A stretch of DNA of 64,000 nucleotides, from positions 21,069,789 through 21,133,788 of the forward strand of contig NC_087062.1 of assembly GCF_963678635.1 (NCBI RefSeq), given 5' to 3'. Positions 1-11,400 of the stretch are shown in pieces (position 1 is the stretch's first letter; every line of letters starts with the position of its first letter). The notes below the pieces were generated by a model. It worked only from the letters and a program-made list of their open reading frames with translations, did not search any database and had not been told where the DNA came from. The translations under genes and the position numbers were made by a program. The DNA is from Symsagittifera roscoffensis (taxonomy: Eukaryota > Xenacoelomorpha > Acoela > Convolutidae).

Positions 1-939
1 ACTGCAATGTCCCAAGACTTCTTCGGTACTGTCCCAAGACTTGTCACTAAGTGTCTGGATAGTAGGATCTCTTCTTCTTCGTTGTGGGGACTCTTGAACC
101 ACTGTACCGTGTACCACCACTTGAGCTCTAGTAAAAAAATTTCCCAAAATCCCTATCTTAATGGCCAAAATCCAAATACTGACCCCCCTGTATCTATCTC
201 CTTCTCGTTGTTTCAGGCTATTTGAAACCCCAACTTCTTCGCAGGTATCTTGTGATCACCTGTTTGTTCAAATACCAACAACAAATTTCACCAAAACGTA
301 AAAATTTAAACTGGAAAAAATTTCAAAAACAGAGAGATGAATTCTCCTAAAATTCAAGGTTGACCGATGTCAATCTTTGCCCGAAAAAATGTCTGGTACC
401 CGATTGCCACGCGTTTTCCTCCCCCCTGCTACCGATCTTATGGGGTATCACAAAAACTGTCTATGTCCGTTCCCCCCTACCGATCCGACCAGGGTACCTA
501 CCTTAACTCGATGTTAAATTTGGATATCCGCTTCTTATAACCAACGCGTGTAAGTATCTAATGTAACTAAATCGACGATGCCGAACAATTAGTTACTCTA
601 ATGTGTCCCCCCTTTTTACAATTTACAACCGCCAACCTCTAACCTAACCAGCCCCCCTTCAAACCTCCCCCCTCTTAAGCCCCCCTCTTAAGCCGAAAAA
701 TCCCTTAAGCGCCGGGTGCTAAACCTCTCGAGAGAAAAACGTAGACCTGTTTCCAGGCCTGCTTGTGTAAAAACTTCCTCAAAATAATGGGGTTCCGCTT
801 ATCCAATTTTACACTAATGTAAAGTGGATTTTAACGATACCCGTTTGCCCAACTTGAGAACACCCCTGTGCGTCCTCTTCTTGTTGTAGCGATCCCGTGC
901 TGGTTGTCCCCTTGACGTGCACTGCACTTGACACCAGCT
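1..939. other. Intergenic sequence, no gene recognised
   Basis: I see no convincing coding exon or RNA gene here. The stretch is richer in C runs than most of the window (for example around 600-700). Short open frames are present but look like chance: no domain motif and no splice context. Confidence 0.5.
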
Positions 940-1150
940 CCAACTTTCCACTTGGCTGGTCACCTCTCCAGTCAAGTTTCCTAGCGGTTCAGCTCAGTCC
1001 TTGTGAACCAATTTCCCACTCGGCTGGTCACCTCTTCCAGTCAAGTCTCCTATTGGCCCGGTTCTGTCCTGTTGAACCACTTTCCCACTCGGCTGGTCAC
1101 CTCTTCCAGTCAAGTCTCCTAGAGGTCCGGCTAGGTTGCAAGCTATCTGA
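940..1150. repeat. 69-bp tandem repeat, about three copies
   Basis: A unit containing GGCTGGTCACCTC recurs with a 69-bp spacing (near 952, 1021 and 1090). Each copy carries a CCAGTCAAG segment and ends in a variable C/G-rich part. Copies two and three are the most alike. Because 69 is a multiple of three, both strands stay open over the array and give a 23-residue repeated peptide. I read this as a minisatellite, not a gene: there is no homology or splice support. Confidence 0.75.
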
Positions 1151-2513
1151 AAACCCTTAACACCGCCCCCCCCACTTGGGCACCTTATTAAAGTCACTGG
1201 TTTAGATTGCTAGATTGATCGAAACGATCGGTCGTATAAAACAGTATGGGTATACTATTTAATTAATATAAAGGTTTGATCCAACTAATCTGGTATCAAA
1301 GTCACTGTCCTTTTTTGTTTTATGGTTTTTGTTCCTTTTTCTATACTTTTTTCTTGTTTTTGTTTCCCTAGTTGCCCCCCCTTACTCGGTTAGCTAGGCC
1401 TCGTTCGGAGAGCGTACCAGGAAGTTTTCTCAAGTTTTCTTAAGAGGCTATCACGGTACAACCGGAAGGTTTACACGTTCCCCCGCTGAACCGTACCACC
1501 GGTACTCTAGAATGGGCTTGCAGCCCGGAGCTGTGTCAAGTGGGTTCGACTCCGTAGTCATGATGTCGTAAAAACACCCAGGAGCGCCATATAAACACTA
1601 TGTAACAGTCGCCTACTTCGGTCACATATGAGGCTTAAGAAAAATAGGCCCTATAACCATTGGCTCAAGAGTCAGGGACACTATCTCTTGTGTTTGTCTA
1701 CCTCAAAAACGGTCGGAGCCAATTCGGTTTGCTTGCGACATAAGACTAGAACCCGTTACAGCTTAAAGGCTACTACCAAAATATCCCCCACTCTAGAAAA
1801 TAAGAACGTTCCCATACTTGATCTCGAAAGACCCAAAATACACGAACGCCGTTAAAAACAGGGTCGGAACAATCCGTTAAGTTATTTTTTATTAGACAGT
1901 GGAACTTTGATCCATTTCAGATGGATCAACCTAAAACTCGCCTTATCTCAACATAACAATCATAAAACACACTCGAGAAAACTAAATTTGGTACTTACAT
2001 AGCAGCACGCTGGAGACACAGAGTAATTAAACTAATTAACGGCTCTGGCATAAATAGGAACAAATATAACTCAAGAAGTTTTCTAACGATGAGTTCCAAT
2101 CAAAGGAAGTAAGTTTTAACTCAAGAATATAGTTTTGGCTCTGGACCATTGGGAGACTTCACTTGTCCGCCTTTCCGTTGAAGGTTCACACTGGTCCAGT
2201 TGATTTTAGCTCTGCTCTCGTGTTCGTTTGGTCTCCTATGTCAAATAGGACAGCTCTACTCTAGTTTTCTACGATGGAATTTGCGAATAGCGATTTCCCA
2301 CTGTATATATTTGACAATTTTCCCGCAATTGTTAATTCGGTTGTTCTGATTTCTTATTTTATGTTTTCAGTTGTCGCCAGAAAACTGAGCATGACAGGCT
2401 CCATTCGAATTTTTGAAAAGTAAAACTTCACTCCAAAATTACGTATATTCGTGTCCCTCAAGGTCAAACTTCTAGATATGACCGACTGGCACAGTAGCTA
2501 AAAAGTCAGTTTA
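1151..2513. other. Intergenic sequence, possible old repeat remnants
   Basis: No gene is recognised. A TATAAAA box-like string near 1236 and a TGGTATCAAAG string near 1291 faintly recall an LTR end plus primer-binding site. No partner LTR or pol gene is visible nearby, so I do not call an element. Confidence 0.4.
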
Positions 2514-3429
2514 TTACAGTCCTTCACCATATACTGTCTCTGGAGGGCCGAGCCTTCGCTTCCGTTTTTTCACTGTAACAACGTCGTTATTACTCCCAAT
2601 TCGTGGCACGGGAGGGTACTGCTCTTTATACCTTCCCCACTGAAGACTCCTTTCCACCTGTTTTCTCTGATTAGCTGTCTTATCGTGCGTGATCGTCACG
2701 ATAAGTGGCTTTGTTTCTTCTATCGTTCCCGTACGACTGCTTTTCACTAATTTAGCTGTTGTTCTGTTTTCGTCACTTTTTGGCTTAAAATGGCCGTTTA
2801 CGTTTCTGAGAAATGTGACGTCACAAATCGAATTTTTGAAAATCAAAACTCCTGAATATTCTGACCCTCCCTCGCCACAGTTTTTTATCGCTAGAGCCTC
2901 TATTTCTATTCTCGTGTCGTGCCGGAAGGTAACGCGGTGCCAATCTTCCAGAATGGCACAATCAAGTTCTTCTATGAAGAACTGCAAGTTTGGATGCAAT
3001 TTATTGGCTGTCTCGAAGACAACCCAGGATCGCCCCTGACAGTTCTAACTATGGCGTCATCAAATCTTAAAGAATTTTTAACACCATTCTCAGTCCGATC
3101 TGCTTCTTGTTGTTTTTTGCAAGTAATGCAATACCATACTGTTTTAGCGATCTCTGCGTAATCGGATTCCGATATGTTACAACACCAATTCAAACAAGCT
3201 TCGCATTCTACCCCTTTAGTTCGATATGTCACCTTTTTCTGACATCGAGGGCAGACTTCCTTGTTATCTTCTTTAGGGCAGTCAATTTTGGTACTTCTTT
3301 CGTTAAAACAGGTTCGTATCCTTCGAGCCACAAATTGGTCAGTATTACTGCAAGGGATGTGCCCATTGCTAAACCGTCTTCTTGTACATACCACAAACCA
3401 TTGCATTTAATGTGTACCTTACTCACCAA
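2514..3429 (-). pseudogene. Penelope-like reverse transcriptase remnant with zinc-finger segment
   Basis: On the - strand the piece at 3429-3229 contains DGLAMGTSLAVILTNLW, which resembles the reverse-transcriptase block of Penelope-like elements (a DG.AMGS.L..V.AN type motif). A frame change near 3300 leads into a Cys-rich segment (about 3260-3130) with CPRC, CEAC, a CC pair and CITC spaced like a PHD/RING-type finger. A second frame change near 2990 leads into a 161-codon Lys/Arg-rich tail ending at 2514. The reading frame is broken at least twice and the upstream catalytic domain is missing, so this is a dead 5'-truncated copy. The Penelope assignment rests on one motif; another reverse-transcriptase lineage is possible. 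Confidence 0.55.
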
Positions 3430-3889
3430 TTCGGTAGTTTTTTCATAGTCTTGCGAGATATTTCCGGAGGATTGACTTGCTCATAAAATCTCAGGGCTAT
3501 TTCAACAGCTTCCTTGAGCGGGACATTAGTGTACGAATTAATTAACACTAAAAATATAGTCTATGTATAACATGGCTAAAAATTAAAAAACTAACATGCC
3601 AGATACAAAAATTTTCCCAAATTGAAATGTTATAACCATGAAAGAACAAAAAACTTCAAAAATCTCAGAAATTTCCAGGAAAATGTTATTATTGATTACG
3701 TAATTTGTTATTTAATTACGGTTATTTAATTTTGATTGGTCAAAAAAAATTAGACCATTTTCAGACGTGTTTTTAATTTTTCAGATCTTTGATTGTTTTG
3801 TATATATGGCCATACCAGCGATATAAAAATGCATATAAAACAGCAGTGAAGTCATAAATCAGCATTAAATGCATCGTCATAATGTTTAT
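3430..3889. other. AT-rich spacer between two retroelement remnants
   Basis: Nothing is recognised apart from long A/T runs. It separates the Penelope-like remnant from the 3' end of the SGNH-RT-endonuclease element; both are on the - strand. Confidence 0.4.
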
Positions 3890-4747
3890 TTATCTTAGCC
3901 GTCCTTCCTCTACAATAGCGCTTATGGAGTTGTCAATAAATTGAACTTTTCGTAGCGATCTGCACCCCCTTATACAAAGTATAGAGATCCTCAGGAGCGC
4001 GAAGCTTATTTTAGTTCCTATGTAGTTTATAGATTCTGGATAGCTTTCTTGTCTTTTTTCACTTAGTTTTTCGGCCAATCGCTGCATCGTCCGCATGGCT
4101 GTTGGAGTAGCGCCACCGGTGCATCCAAAAACTAGCGGGCAGAAGCTACTCTGCTCTACGTATAAAATTCTTTGCTGATATTTGGAGTTCTTCAGCGTTT
4201 CGTGGTATTTGTATGCATCCTTCTGCAGTTTTCGCGATGTTTTGGCATGGGGGTTGAAAATTTTCACATCAAAGAAAGCGCGGCTGAATCGTGAACCCCA
4301 GATTCCGTTTGCCTTAATGTCAAGTCGTGCCTCATCTTCAGTTGTAGTTGAATTGTTGACAAAGCTTTCGCCTTGCAACGGCTGAAGTTTTGGCTCAATC
4401 TCGACGTCATGGCAAACCTCGTTCATGAGGTTGGCGATTGTGTCTCTGATTTCATTGTGTCTTATGTGTGTGTAACTACCCTTTGCACAGTGAAGCGCAT
4501 GTGTCAAGTTAAAATCAGCACCACATGCACATATGAGTGGGGTTTTGGTTGGTTCCCATCCGTATCTTAAGTAAATACCATCTCTGAACTCTGATTTATT
4601 CAGGTTGAAGTTGTATCTGCTCAGTGGTAGAGCATTGAGCCAGTTAGAAGCTCCCTTTTCAGAGGCCAGGTCGATTGCGTATTTATCTGTTTCATTTAAG
4701 GAGTTAATGAGGTTTGTCTTTTTTCGATTTGTTCTATCAGCGTTCAT
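3890..4747 (-). pseudogene. Zinc knuckle plus PD-(D/E)XK-like endonuclease domain
   Basis: This 285-codon frame overlaps the end of the RT frame by 4 bp (ATGA-like junction in an A-rich run, probably a frameshift). CACGADFNLTHALHC forms a CxCx7Hx3C knuckle, followed by RHNEIRD, then ARLDIKANG and FFDVKIFNPHA. The spaced Asp ... Asp-x-Lys arrangement fits the PD-(D/E)XK core of the restriction-like endonuclease of R2-type LINEs, which nicks the DNA target for target-primed reverse transcription. It is the longest unbroken part of the element, so it may have decayed less or by chance kept its frame. Confidence 0.65.
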
Positions 4748-6310
4748 ATTTTTTCTTGCTGTGTTACTGCTGTAATAGGATCTTGAGATTCCAGTACCAG
4801 TGATGTTTCCTTAGACCATTCTAGGTAGCTTTCATGATCGGATGGCAGCTTGATGTTAAGTCCGCCCATTTTAAGGGGTAAAGAAGAGATCTCACGGAAC
4901 TGGGGGTTTAAAGTGTCTTTACCGACTAGGTTAGGTAATAATTGTTCTTCGATAATATTTTCACATATTTCTAAGTTTTCTATAGTGTTAGGCGTTGTCC
5001 TGGCAAGAACTGAAAGCTTTTCTTGAACTCCTTTAGTATAGCAGGCATAAACGTTTTGAGGGGAGGTTTTAGCAATTTTGGTTAGTTTTTTCAAAATTTT
5101 GATTTGCTCATTCTGTTGAAATTCGAAGAACTTTTTACATTCAGATTCTGTTCCTATAACTGAAACAAGCACTCGGGCTCCTGCCTTTATAGTGGTTCCT
5201 GTATTTGCGAAAATTTTCTGAGCTTCACCGAGTTTTTCATCTTTGACAATGAGTTGGCATTTGGATGCTTTCACGTGGTAGCCGAAAAATTTACCCAGTG
5301 ATACAATTTTATAAAGGACGGTTCGTAGATTGCTTAATTTACCGACTGCGTTTCCGTCGTCTGCGTACCATTTCTGGGTTACATCGTCTACTGATAAGAG
5401 TTTTATGAGGGTATTATGGCTAGACCGTACATGGCCATTGCTAGTGGATCCCCCTGGGTTTTCCCTTCTTGAGAGTAGATTGTTTTTTTTTAACGAATAG
5501 TTTAGATGGATTAGAGTAGGAGTTCTTAATTGCTTCTAAAAGGGAAGGGCAGGTATTTTCGATGTTTTTTAATGCCAGCTTTCGGTTTAGCGAGTTGAAA
5601 GCGTTTTCGGCATCTATCAGTAAAACAGCATCGGCGGAAGTTTTGCTGTATTGATCTCTTAGCGTGTGGATCGCATATTCAATGCCACATTTTTGTCCTA
5701 GGCAGAGTTGGTAGTTTGAACCGAGCGACATGAGTTCGTTTTTTAGGCATTTAGTTATTGTTCGCCCTATTATCCTACGCATAACTTCTCCTATGCCTAT
5801 GCGTCTTACCCCTGGATTCTTATCTAAGGGTATTAATCTGCATGCGTTATATGGTTCCATTAGTTCTGGATTTAGTTCTTCTGTGGCCAATTTTTTGGCA
5901 ATTTAAGCAATTGTTTTTGAAATTTCAACTGATTGTTGCCCGAAGTGTGTTAGAATACGTCTCCTTTCATTCGCATCGAGGCCAGATGGTCCATGCGATC
6001 CGTGCGTTCTCATGGCTGCCTTCTTGATATGTTGACCGTTTATCTGATCAAATATCGATGGATGGAAAGGAATTGTTTCGTTTGAGACTGGTGTAATATA
6101 GTTCTCATTAATTGGTTGAGATGGTGGGTGTTTCTCTATGAGAGTCTGTTCAACTGTCTTACCTTTGACAATCTCGTCGAGCGAAAGAACGCCTTTAGAT
6201 GTGTCTGTTAGTTTTGCAATTGCGCTTGATATTTTTCCAGTGTTCATTAGTTTGTTGAACTGTTGTGCTTCAGTTTCAATTTTTCTTCTACTTCCTTTCA
6301 ACGAGCGCAT
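4744..6310 (-). pseudogene. Reverse transcriptase of the RLE-type retroelement
   Basis: Order of blocks on the - strand: LIPLDKNPGVRRIGIGEV near 5840; LLIDAENAFNSLNR (palm block A, with Asp) near 5610; TQGDPLAM near 5450; and WYADDGNAVGKL (catalytic YADD intact at 5356-5367). An in-frame TAA lies at about 5903. A frame change lies between block A and TQGDPLAM, close to an A8 tract (T8 on the + strand near 5480), and another lies just before the YADD segment. Despite the breaks the family signature is clear. I recall closely similar proteins from cnidarian and sponge genomes but cannot verify this here. Confidence 0.7.
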
Positions 6311-6378
6311 TTGCAGCGCCTTTCCTTAGTTATATAGTCCATCCAGGTCTCCGTCTTGCCATTGCTTAAGTCGCCTTG

Positions 6379-6942
6379 CTATTGTTTTGGATAAAGATCC
6401 ATCAATTTCGGACTTTGTTTGCACAGTAATAAGTGTGGAAAAATCATTGCTGCGTGCATTGCGAAGGTATTTTTGTTGTTTTCTATTAGGCTGTTCAAAG
6501 TTCTATTGAGGGTTTCAATAAAGTTATAACCAACTTCATTTTTTGACAAGATCATAAAGACCGGTTTCCAGTGGACCACTTCGGTGTATATTTTCCTGGT
6601 GGTTTCAATTAGTTCTGGACAGGGGTTTGACCATGGGTCTTGTATTGTTCTGGGTTCTATAGTGGAAGACTCTCCTGAGTTTTGTGAGTGTGGGGCAGTG
6701 GAAGGGTGAGGGTGCATTTGGGGGAGCGTGGTTGTAGCTAGGGTTGGGGGATTGCATTCATGCTTGTCGTTAGCTGAATGAAATTGGGAGGTGCAGCGAT
6801 GACAACTGAAATCGTCATTGTGATCACTGCTGCGGGCTAGGCCGCTGCATTTTACATGCATGTAGCCTGGGCATGTGAAGCACCAAAGACCTCCGCCTCG
6901 CAGGCTGCTTTTACAAATAAGGCAGTGTGTTTGCGTAGCCAT
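6379..6942 (-). pseudogene. PHD-like zinc-finger segment of the retroelement
   Basis: It starts at an ATG, 24 nt downstream of the SGNH stop. The first 50 residues hold CLIC, CFTC, HVKC and CHRC in the C4HC3 spacing of a PHD finger, followed by a Pro/Ser/Thr-rich linker. The frame ends at a TAG (6379-6381); the same frame continues beyond it for some 20 more codons, so the stop looks like a mutation, not a true end. PHD fingers occur in the N-terminal parts of many non-LTR retrotransposon proteins. Confidence 0.6.
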
Positions 6943-6966
6943 TTTAGGAAGGACGGCGGTGTCAAG

Positions 6967-7478
6967 TTAGCGAGAGAATCTATAGATTAAATTTGCAAGA
7001 AAATTTGTAAAGAAATCATTATCGTAGAACGAGAAATGGATGCCATCACGGCAGAACATTTGAGGGGTTAGATTTAGGTTGAGGTTAGGCGAAACAATAA
7101 AAGTATGGGGGTGTACAAATCTATTTATCAAATTAAACAGCACATGATTATGAATATAAATTTTGCGGTTTACTTCGGAATTATTACAGTTCTGAATTGT
7201 CTTGGGGATGATCAGTGTCTTGGGCTGAAACTTGTTAGTGACGAGGTTAATCAAGTTTTTCCACTGCTGTTCTAATTCTTGTGGATGCAGCCTGTAGTCA
7301 TTGTATCCAGCAACTATTGTTACTGTATTTAGGCGCTTTGGTCTGTATTGTAAAACTGTTTCAAACAGATCATGAAGCGTTGCGCCGCGGTAGGAGTGAA
7401 TTGTTTATTTTACTACTGCTGGTTTGATATATTTGGTCCTTGAAGTCCCGATAACTAGTTTCTGTGAGAACTCAGGGA
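6967..7478 (-). pseudogene. SGNH/GDSL hydrolase-like domain of the retroelement
   Basis: The - strand translation shows the ordered SGNH blocks: LVIGTS (block I, Ser nucleophile in GTS, at about 7441-7449), YRGATL (block II Gly), VAGYND (block III GxxND) and DGIHFS (block V DxxH). One in-frame TAA at 7405-7407 interrupts the frame between blocks I and II; the rest runs open to a stop at 6967. Esterase domains of this type are known in first ORFs of some CR1-like LINEs, where they are thought to help particle formation or membrane association. Here the domain directly precedes a PHD-finger ORF, which fits an accessory role. The function is inferred. Confidence 0.6.
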
Positions 7479-8461
7479 TGCGTCTTGCCTGGAATCGCGG
7501 CATCAACCTGAAACACAGACAACTGGGGCGAGAAAGGAAGCTCCTTGGGGTGATTTATGAATACTTTCACTTAGGGTTTAAAATTGCTGAGGCAAAGGCG
7601 ATGAAAAAAAAAGAAAAAAAAAGAATGGAGTGGTACAACCTGACGTCGATTTCGAGGTCGATTCACCAGCTCACTCCTTCTTGCGTCTAGTTACGCAAGG
7701 GAAACTTCACTCGCCTACGGCTGGGACGGCGAGATTTAGTAAGATAACCAGAAGAGGAAAGCCCAGCGCGCATATCATATGAAAACACACAAGCGGTAAA
7801 TTTGAACAAAGAAATCTATTTAATAAGTTTATCACAACAATTAGGCTAATTATACACGGTGTTAATGCCAGTTTGTATATATTGTAAAAAATTTATAATC
7901 CTGATGATGCACAAAATGTGCAAAAAGGTTTGAATTAACATTTTAAGTTTCAACTAGCTAGGTCGAGACGGTGAGAAACCGTTGAAATAAGGTATCTGAC
8001 GTCAGCAATTCGTCAATAGGGACTTTCTCTACTTTCCATTGCTGGGTGATTTTTCGGCGAATGTTACAGGCTTTTTTATAGTGAATATTACAGGTGTTTA
8101 TATAGGGCGGCGAAATATTCTAGGTGTTTACTTTTCTAATTTTCTAGGCTTTTGCCTCGTTCTATCATCTCACCACGCTCAAAAAACGGCAATTTGAATA
8201 AAAACAAAAAAAAATCTATTGTTTGTGGTCGGAACATTCTGTGCTACTTGCAGAGCAACTGACCATCTTTTTTTTGCAAATGTTCTAAATTTTCTTCGAA
8301 AATTGAAATTGCGTTCATTTTTGTCCACTGGTATTGGAGTTATCTCATTTGCAGGTTTTCAGATGGATTTCGTTCTCTAGTTTTGCCAAATTGTATAGAA
8401 TCAGATCTCGAGATTTTCCCGATGTGTTAATGCCAGTTATAGTTCCGAATATTAACAACTG
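7479..8461. other. Upstream region of the CYLD-like gene
   Basis: No exon is recognised. A copy of a dispersed module with GGTCGGAACATTCTGTGCT lies at about 8228-8272; other copies are near 20080 (inverted), 58450 and, diverged, 27550 and 62640. The promoter of the CYLD-like gene must lie here if there is no 5' UTR intron, but no clear core-promoter motif stands out. An in-frame TAA at 8453-8455 precedes the ATG. Confidence 0.4.
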
Positions 8462-11400
8462 ATGAGTAGCTCCAAGCGTTCTTATGCGGATGTTGCACAA
8501 CGCAATCGATCACCTTTCGGTGGTAGATATAACACTGTTGAGAAGCAGGAGCCTTGGGTACAGTTCGACAATTTCAAAGCAACCAATGGTGATATCATAT
8601 ATATTGGTGATTTCTGTCGTATTGACCCATGTCGTGAATGCAAGAAATCGCACGTAGGTTTCGTACAATCTATTCAGAAATGTACAGAAATGTCCTCGAA
8701 AGTTCATTTTCAGCTGGTCGGAAAATCTAGATGCTGTGTGCCTGAAGATCCATTTTCTATATTTGTGTCCCATGTCGTCGTTAGGAAAATAGGAGGACTG
8801 CGATCCGATTCCAATCGTGTGCTTATTGAAGGAGACATAGCCTGGTGCTATATTCCGACGATCAACCGTTTTGTTTACGGTGAAGTAAAAAAGTTCTTGG
8901 AAGACGACACAAAAACAAAATTAAAATTGGTGGCAGTACCAGAACGTGAGCAGCCATCTGCAATTTGGAACATCAGAGGGGTTCTGCATTGTGAGAATAA
9001 TACTATTACCGTAACAAAGAGCTTGTGTGCTTTTGCTTTTCGCTGTACTCCCTGCCAAGTAGACGATTCATGCGAGATATTTTTCTTCGAAAGTGGAATT
9101 CACCAAGGTATTGTAAAAAGTGTTGAAAGTAAAAGATATACAGTCAAGCTTTTTCACTGTTCTCATGTACCACAGCTATCTTCAAAATTATACACGGCGA
9201 TTCAGGATGGTTTAAAGAAGGGCGAAAAAAATGTCTCTAATATCATCGTTAGAAAAATTAAATCTCAAAATGAATCTGACGGAAGCAATGACTCGACTCC
9301 ACAATTGCTAGATAATGACGTTGAAATGGTGGATCTCACTGGCTACCCGTCGAAGAAAGAGACATACATTACTGAGGAGCGAAACAACCCATTGATTGGT
9401 AAGTTCTGCTGGATTGAAGACTCCTATTTTGCTGACAAAAGTTGCTTATTTGAGGAGCATTGTGGCTACATTTTCACTTTGTTACGCGACACAGATGAAG
9501 TTCTAGTCGGCGTTGAGTTGATAGAGCCATGCATGAGTTGTGCTAGCGCAACTGATGGCTCATTCAAGGGAAAACTTTATTTAGATGGAGCAAAAGTCAA
9601 AAGCTGCTTGTTTATACCTGAGGTTTATTTGAAGTTAGTAGATTTTGCTGAAGTTGATGGGCGTAGTTTGCAACATTCAGACGTGTGCCAAGTTTTCATT
9701 CCACAAACTCAAGCGATAGAATTGGCATATTTCATAGATGCTAAAGACAATGGTAGGTTAAAGATGAATTTTCTAAACTCGGAAGTGTTCAGCCGAATTT
9801 CAGAAGAAAAATCGAATTTTCTCGAAATAATACCAAAAAAAGCTTCACAGTGTCTATGTATTGAAATACACCAGAAGCTTGCTAGATTTGTCTTTCGATG
9901 TGAACCCGTACATGATTCGAGCCAAATTGAAGTTTACGTTCCCAACCACAGTATTTTCAATGGGTTTGTTATGAAGAAGGATGATGGCTCTTGCTCAGTT
10001 GTCTTTGCTGATGGAAATATCAAGGAGGCTTGCTTAGGCGTTGATTCTAGACACTTTCACAGTGAAGGCGATTCGCAGTACAGAATAAAAAATTTATTCC
10101 TGAGGCGAACAGCCACTTCCCAAGTCAAAGATTCAAACTGCGAGGAGAATCGCAAACAAGCCGATAAGTTTGATTTTGAAGACCATGAAACGGAGCCTTC
10201 CCCAAAATATGAAAGCCTTAAATTGAGTTCGGAGACAACTACATTTAACTCGCGTACACCTGAATTTCCACGTGCTCTCCCACCCAACCCGGAGACAACT
10301 ACCTTGAACTCGCGTACACCCGAATTTCCACGCGCTCTCCCGCCCAACCCAGAAAGCAACTCAAGCGTACCGTCCCCGTCTTACGAAAGCCTAAAGCCTC
10401 ATGGAATTCATCTCAAGCAAGGAGAGTTTTGCTACATTGAAGAAGGATATATGACACTCTTTTGCGAAAAAAAGAACCACTATGGAACTGTTGTTGCTAT
10501 CATAAGCACTAAAAAAGGCGGGGCCACAGCTTGTGTGAAGCTCATTGGACGATGTCATTGCAAAACAATTGGAGATGGAACGTATGATGGTAAACTCTGG
10601 CTTGAGAAACCATTGAGAGAACGGTGTTTGTTTGTCCCTGTTGCAAAAGTACAAGTCATTGAGTTTCATAAACACTCTTCGGGTGCCCTTTTTGAGGTTC
10701 CGAAGATCCAAGATGTATGCGACGTTTTCATTCCATCTCTGAAGCGAAAGTTCCCCGCAATCGTGACAAATATTCTCGAGCCTGAGTCATTCGTCGAGGT
10801 ACAGATGATGGATGAGATGATCCGGTTTACTCCTAATTATGAGCAGAATGTTGATGGGTTACAAAAATGCATTTTGAGAAATGGATTTGTATATTATCAG
10901 CTCAGAGAAAGTTTTGTCAGATCCCTATTCAGTCCATCTGAAGTGAGGGTTGGGACAATTTGCCGTTTGTTTGCTCCAGGACAAGGGGTTTTCCAGTGTC
11001 TTGTAGATAGTCTTCATGAAAATTACCGAGCTCAAGTCACTTTACTCGAAGGCGATATCGATAGGAATGAAATAAAGGGTTTAGACGATTCTTTCTTTCA
11101 AAAAATTGGTGGAAAGTCATTCATTGTGAGTCGAAATTTCTTGCTCTTTCTTGCTGACACAGACAATGATTTTGGACCTGGTTTTGTGGTCGTAGCAAAA
11201 TCTGAAAGTGGCGATGAGTCTTTTGAGCCGACCACTTTATCCAGAGATAATACCCCCAGAGCCGCCAGACAGTACGCCGTGCAGCAGGTCCATATTGGAA
11301 AGAAGAAGGGCATCCAGGGACATCATAATTCGTGTTACATGGACAGCTTGTTCTACTCGCTTTTCTTGTTCTCTGATGCTCTGGACTCGATTTGCAAAAT

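Larger units (their letters stand above)
3890..7478 (-). mobile_element. Broken non-LTR retroelement: SGNH, PHD, RT, restriction-like endonuclease
   Basis: Read on the - strand, four recognisable parts follow each other in one direction: an SGNH hydrolase-like segment (7478-6967), a PHD-finger segment (6942-6379), a reverse transcriptase (6310 to about 4744) and a C-terminal zinc knuckle plus PD-(D/E)XK-like nuclease (4747-3890). The nuclease placed after the RT, behind a CxCx7Hx3C knuckle, is the arrangement of R2-group (RLE-type) LINEs. I count at least seven disabling changes (stops at 7405-7407, 6379-6381 and about 5903; frame changes near 6320, 5455-5490, 5410 and 4750). The element cannot encode its proteins now. 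I did not find target-site duplications or a tail. Confidence 0.7.

Noticed and set aside
1230-1305. Possible LTR end with TATAAAA and a TGGTATCAAAG primer-binding site
   Set aside because: The match to the copia-type TGGTATCAGAGC site is partial, no second LTR or gag-pol sequence is seen, and spacing from the TATA box is too short to be convincing.
2940-3160. + strand frames opposite the Penelope-like remnant
   Set aside because: Shadow frames of the - strand zinc-finger region without motifs.
7424-7690. 88-codon + strand frame
   Set aside because: It overlaps the antisense SGNH domain of the retroelement and has no domain of its own.
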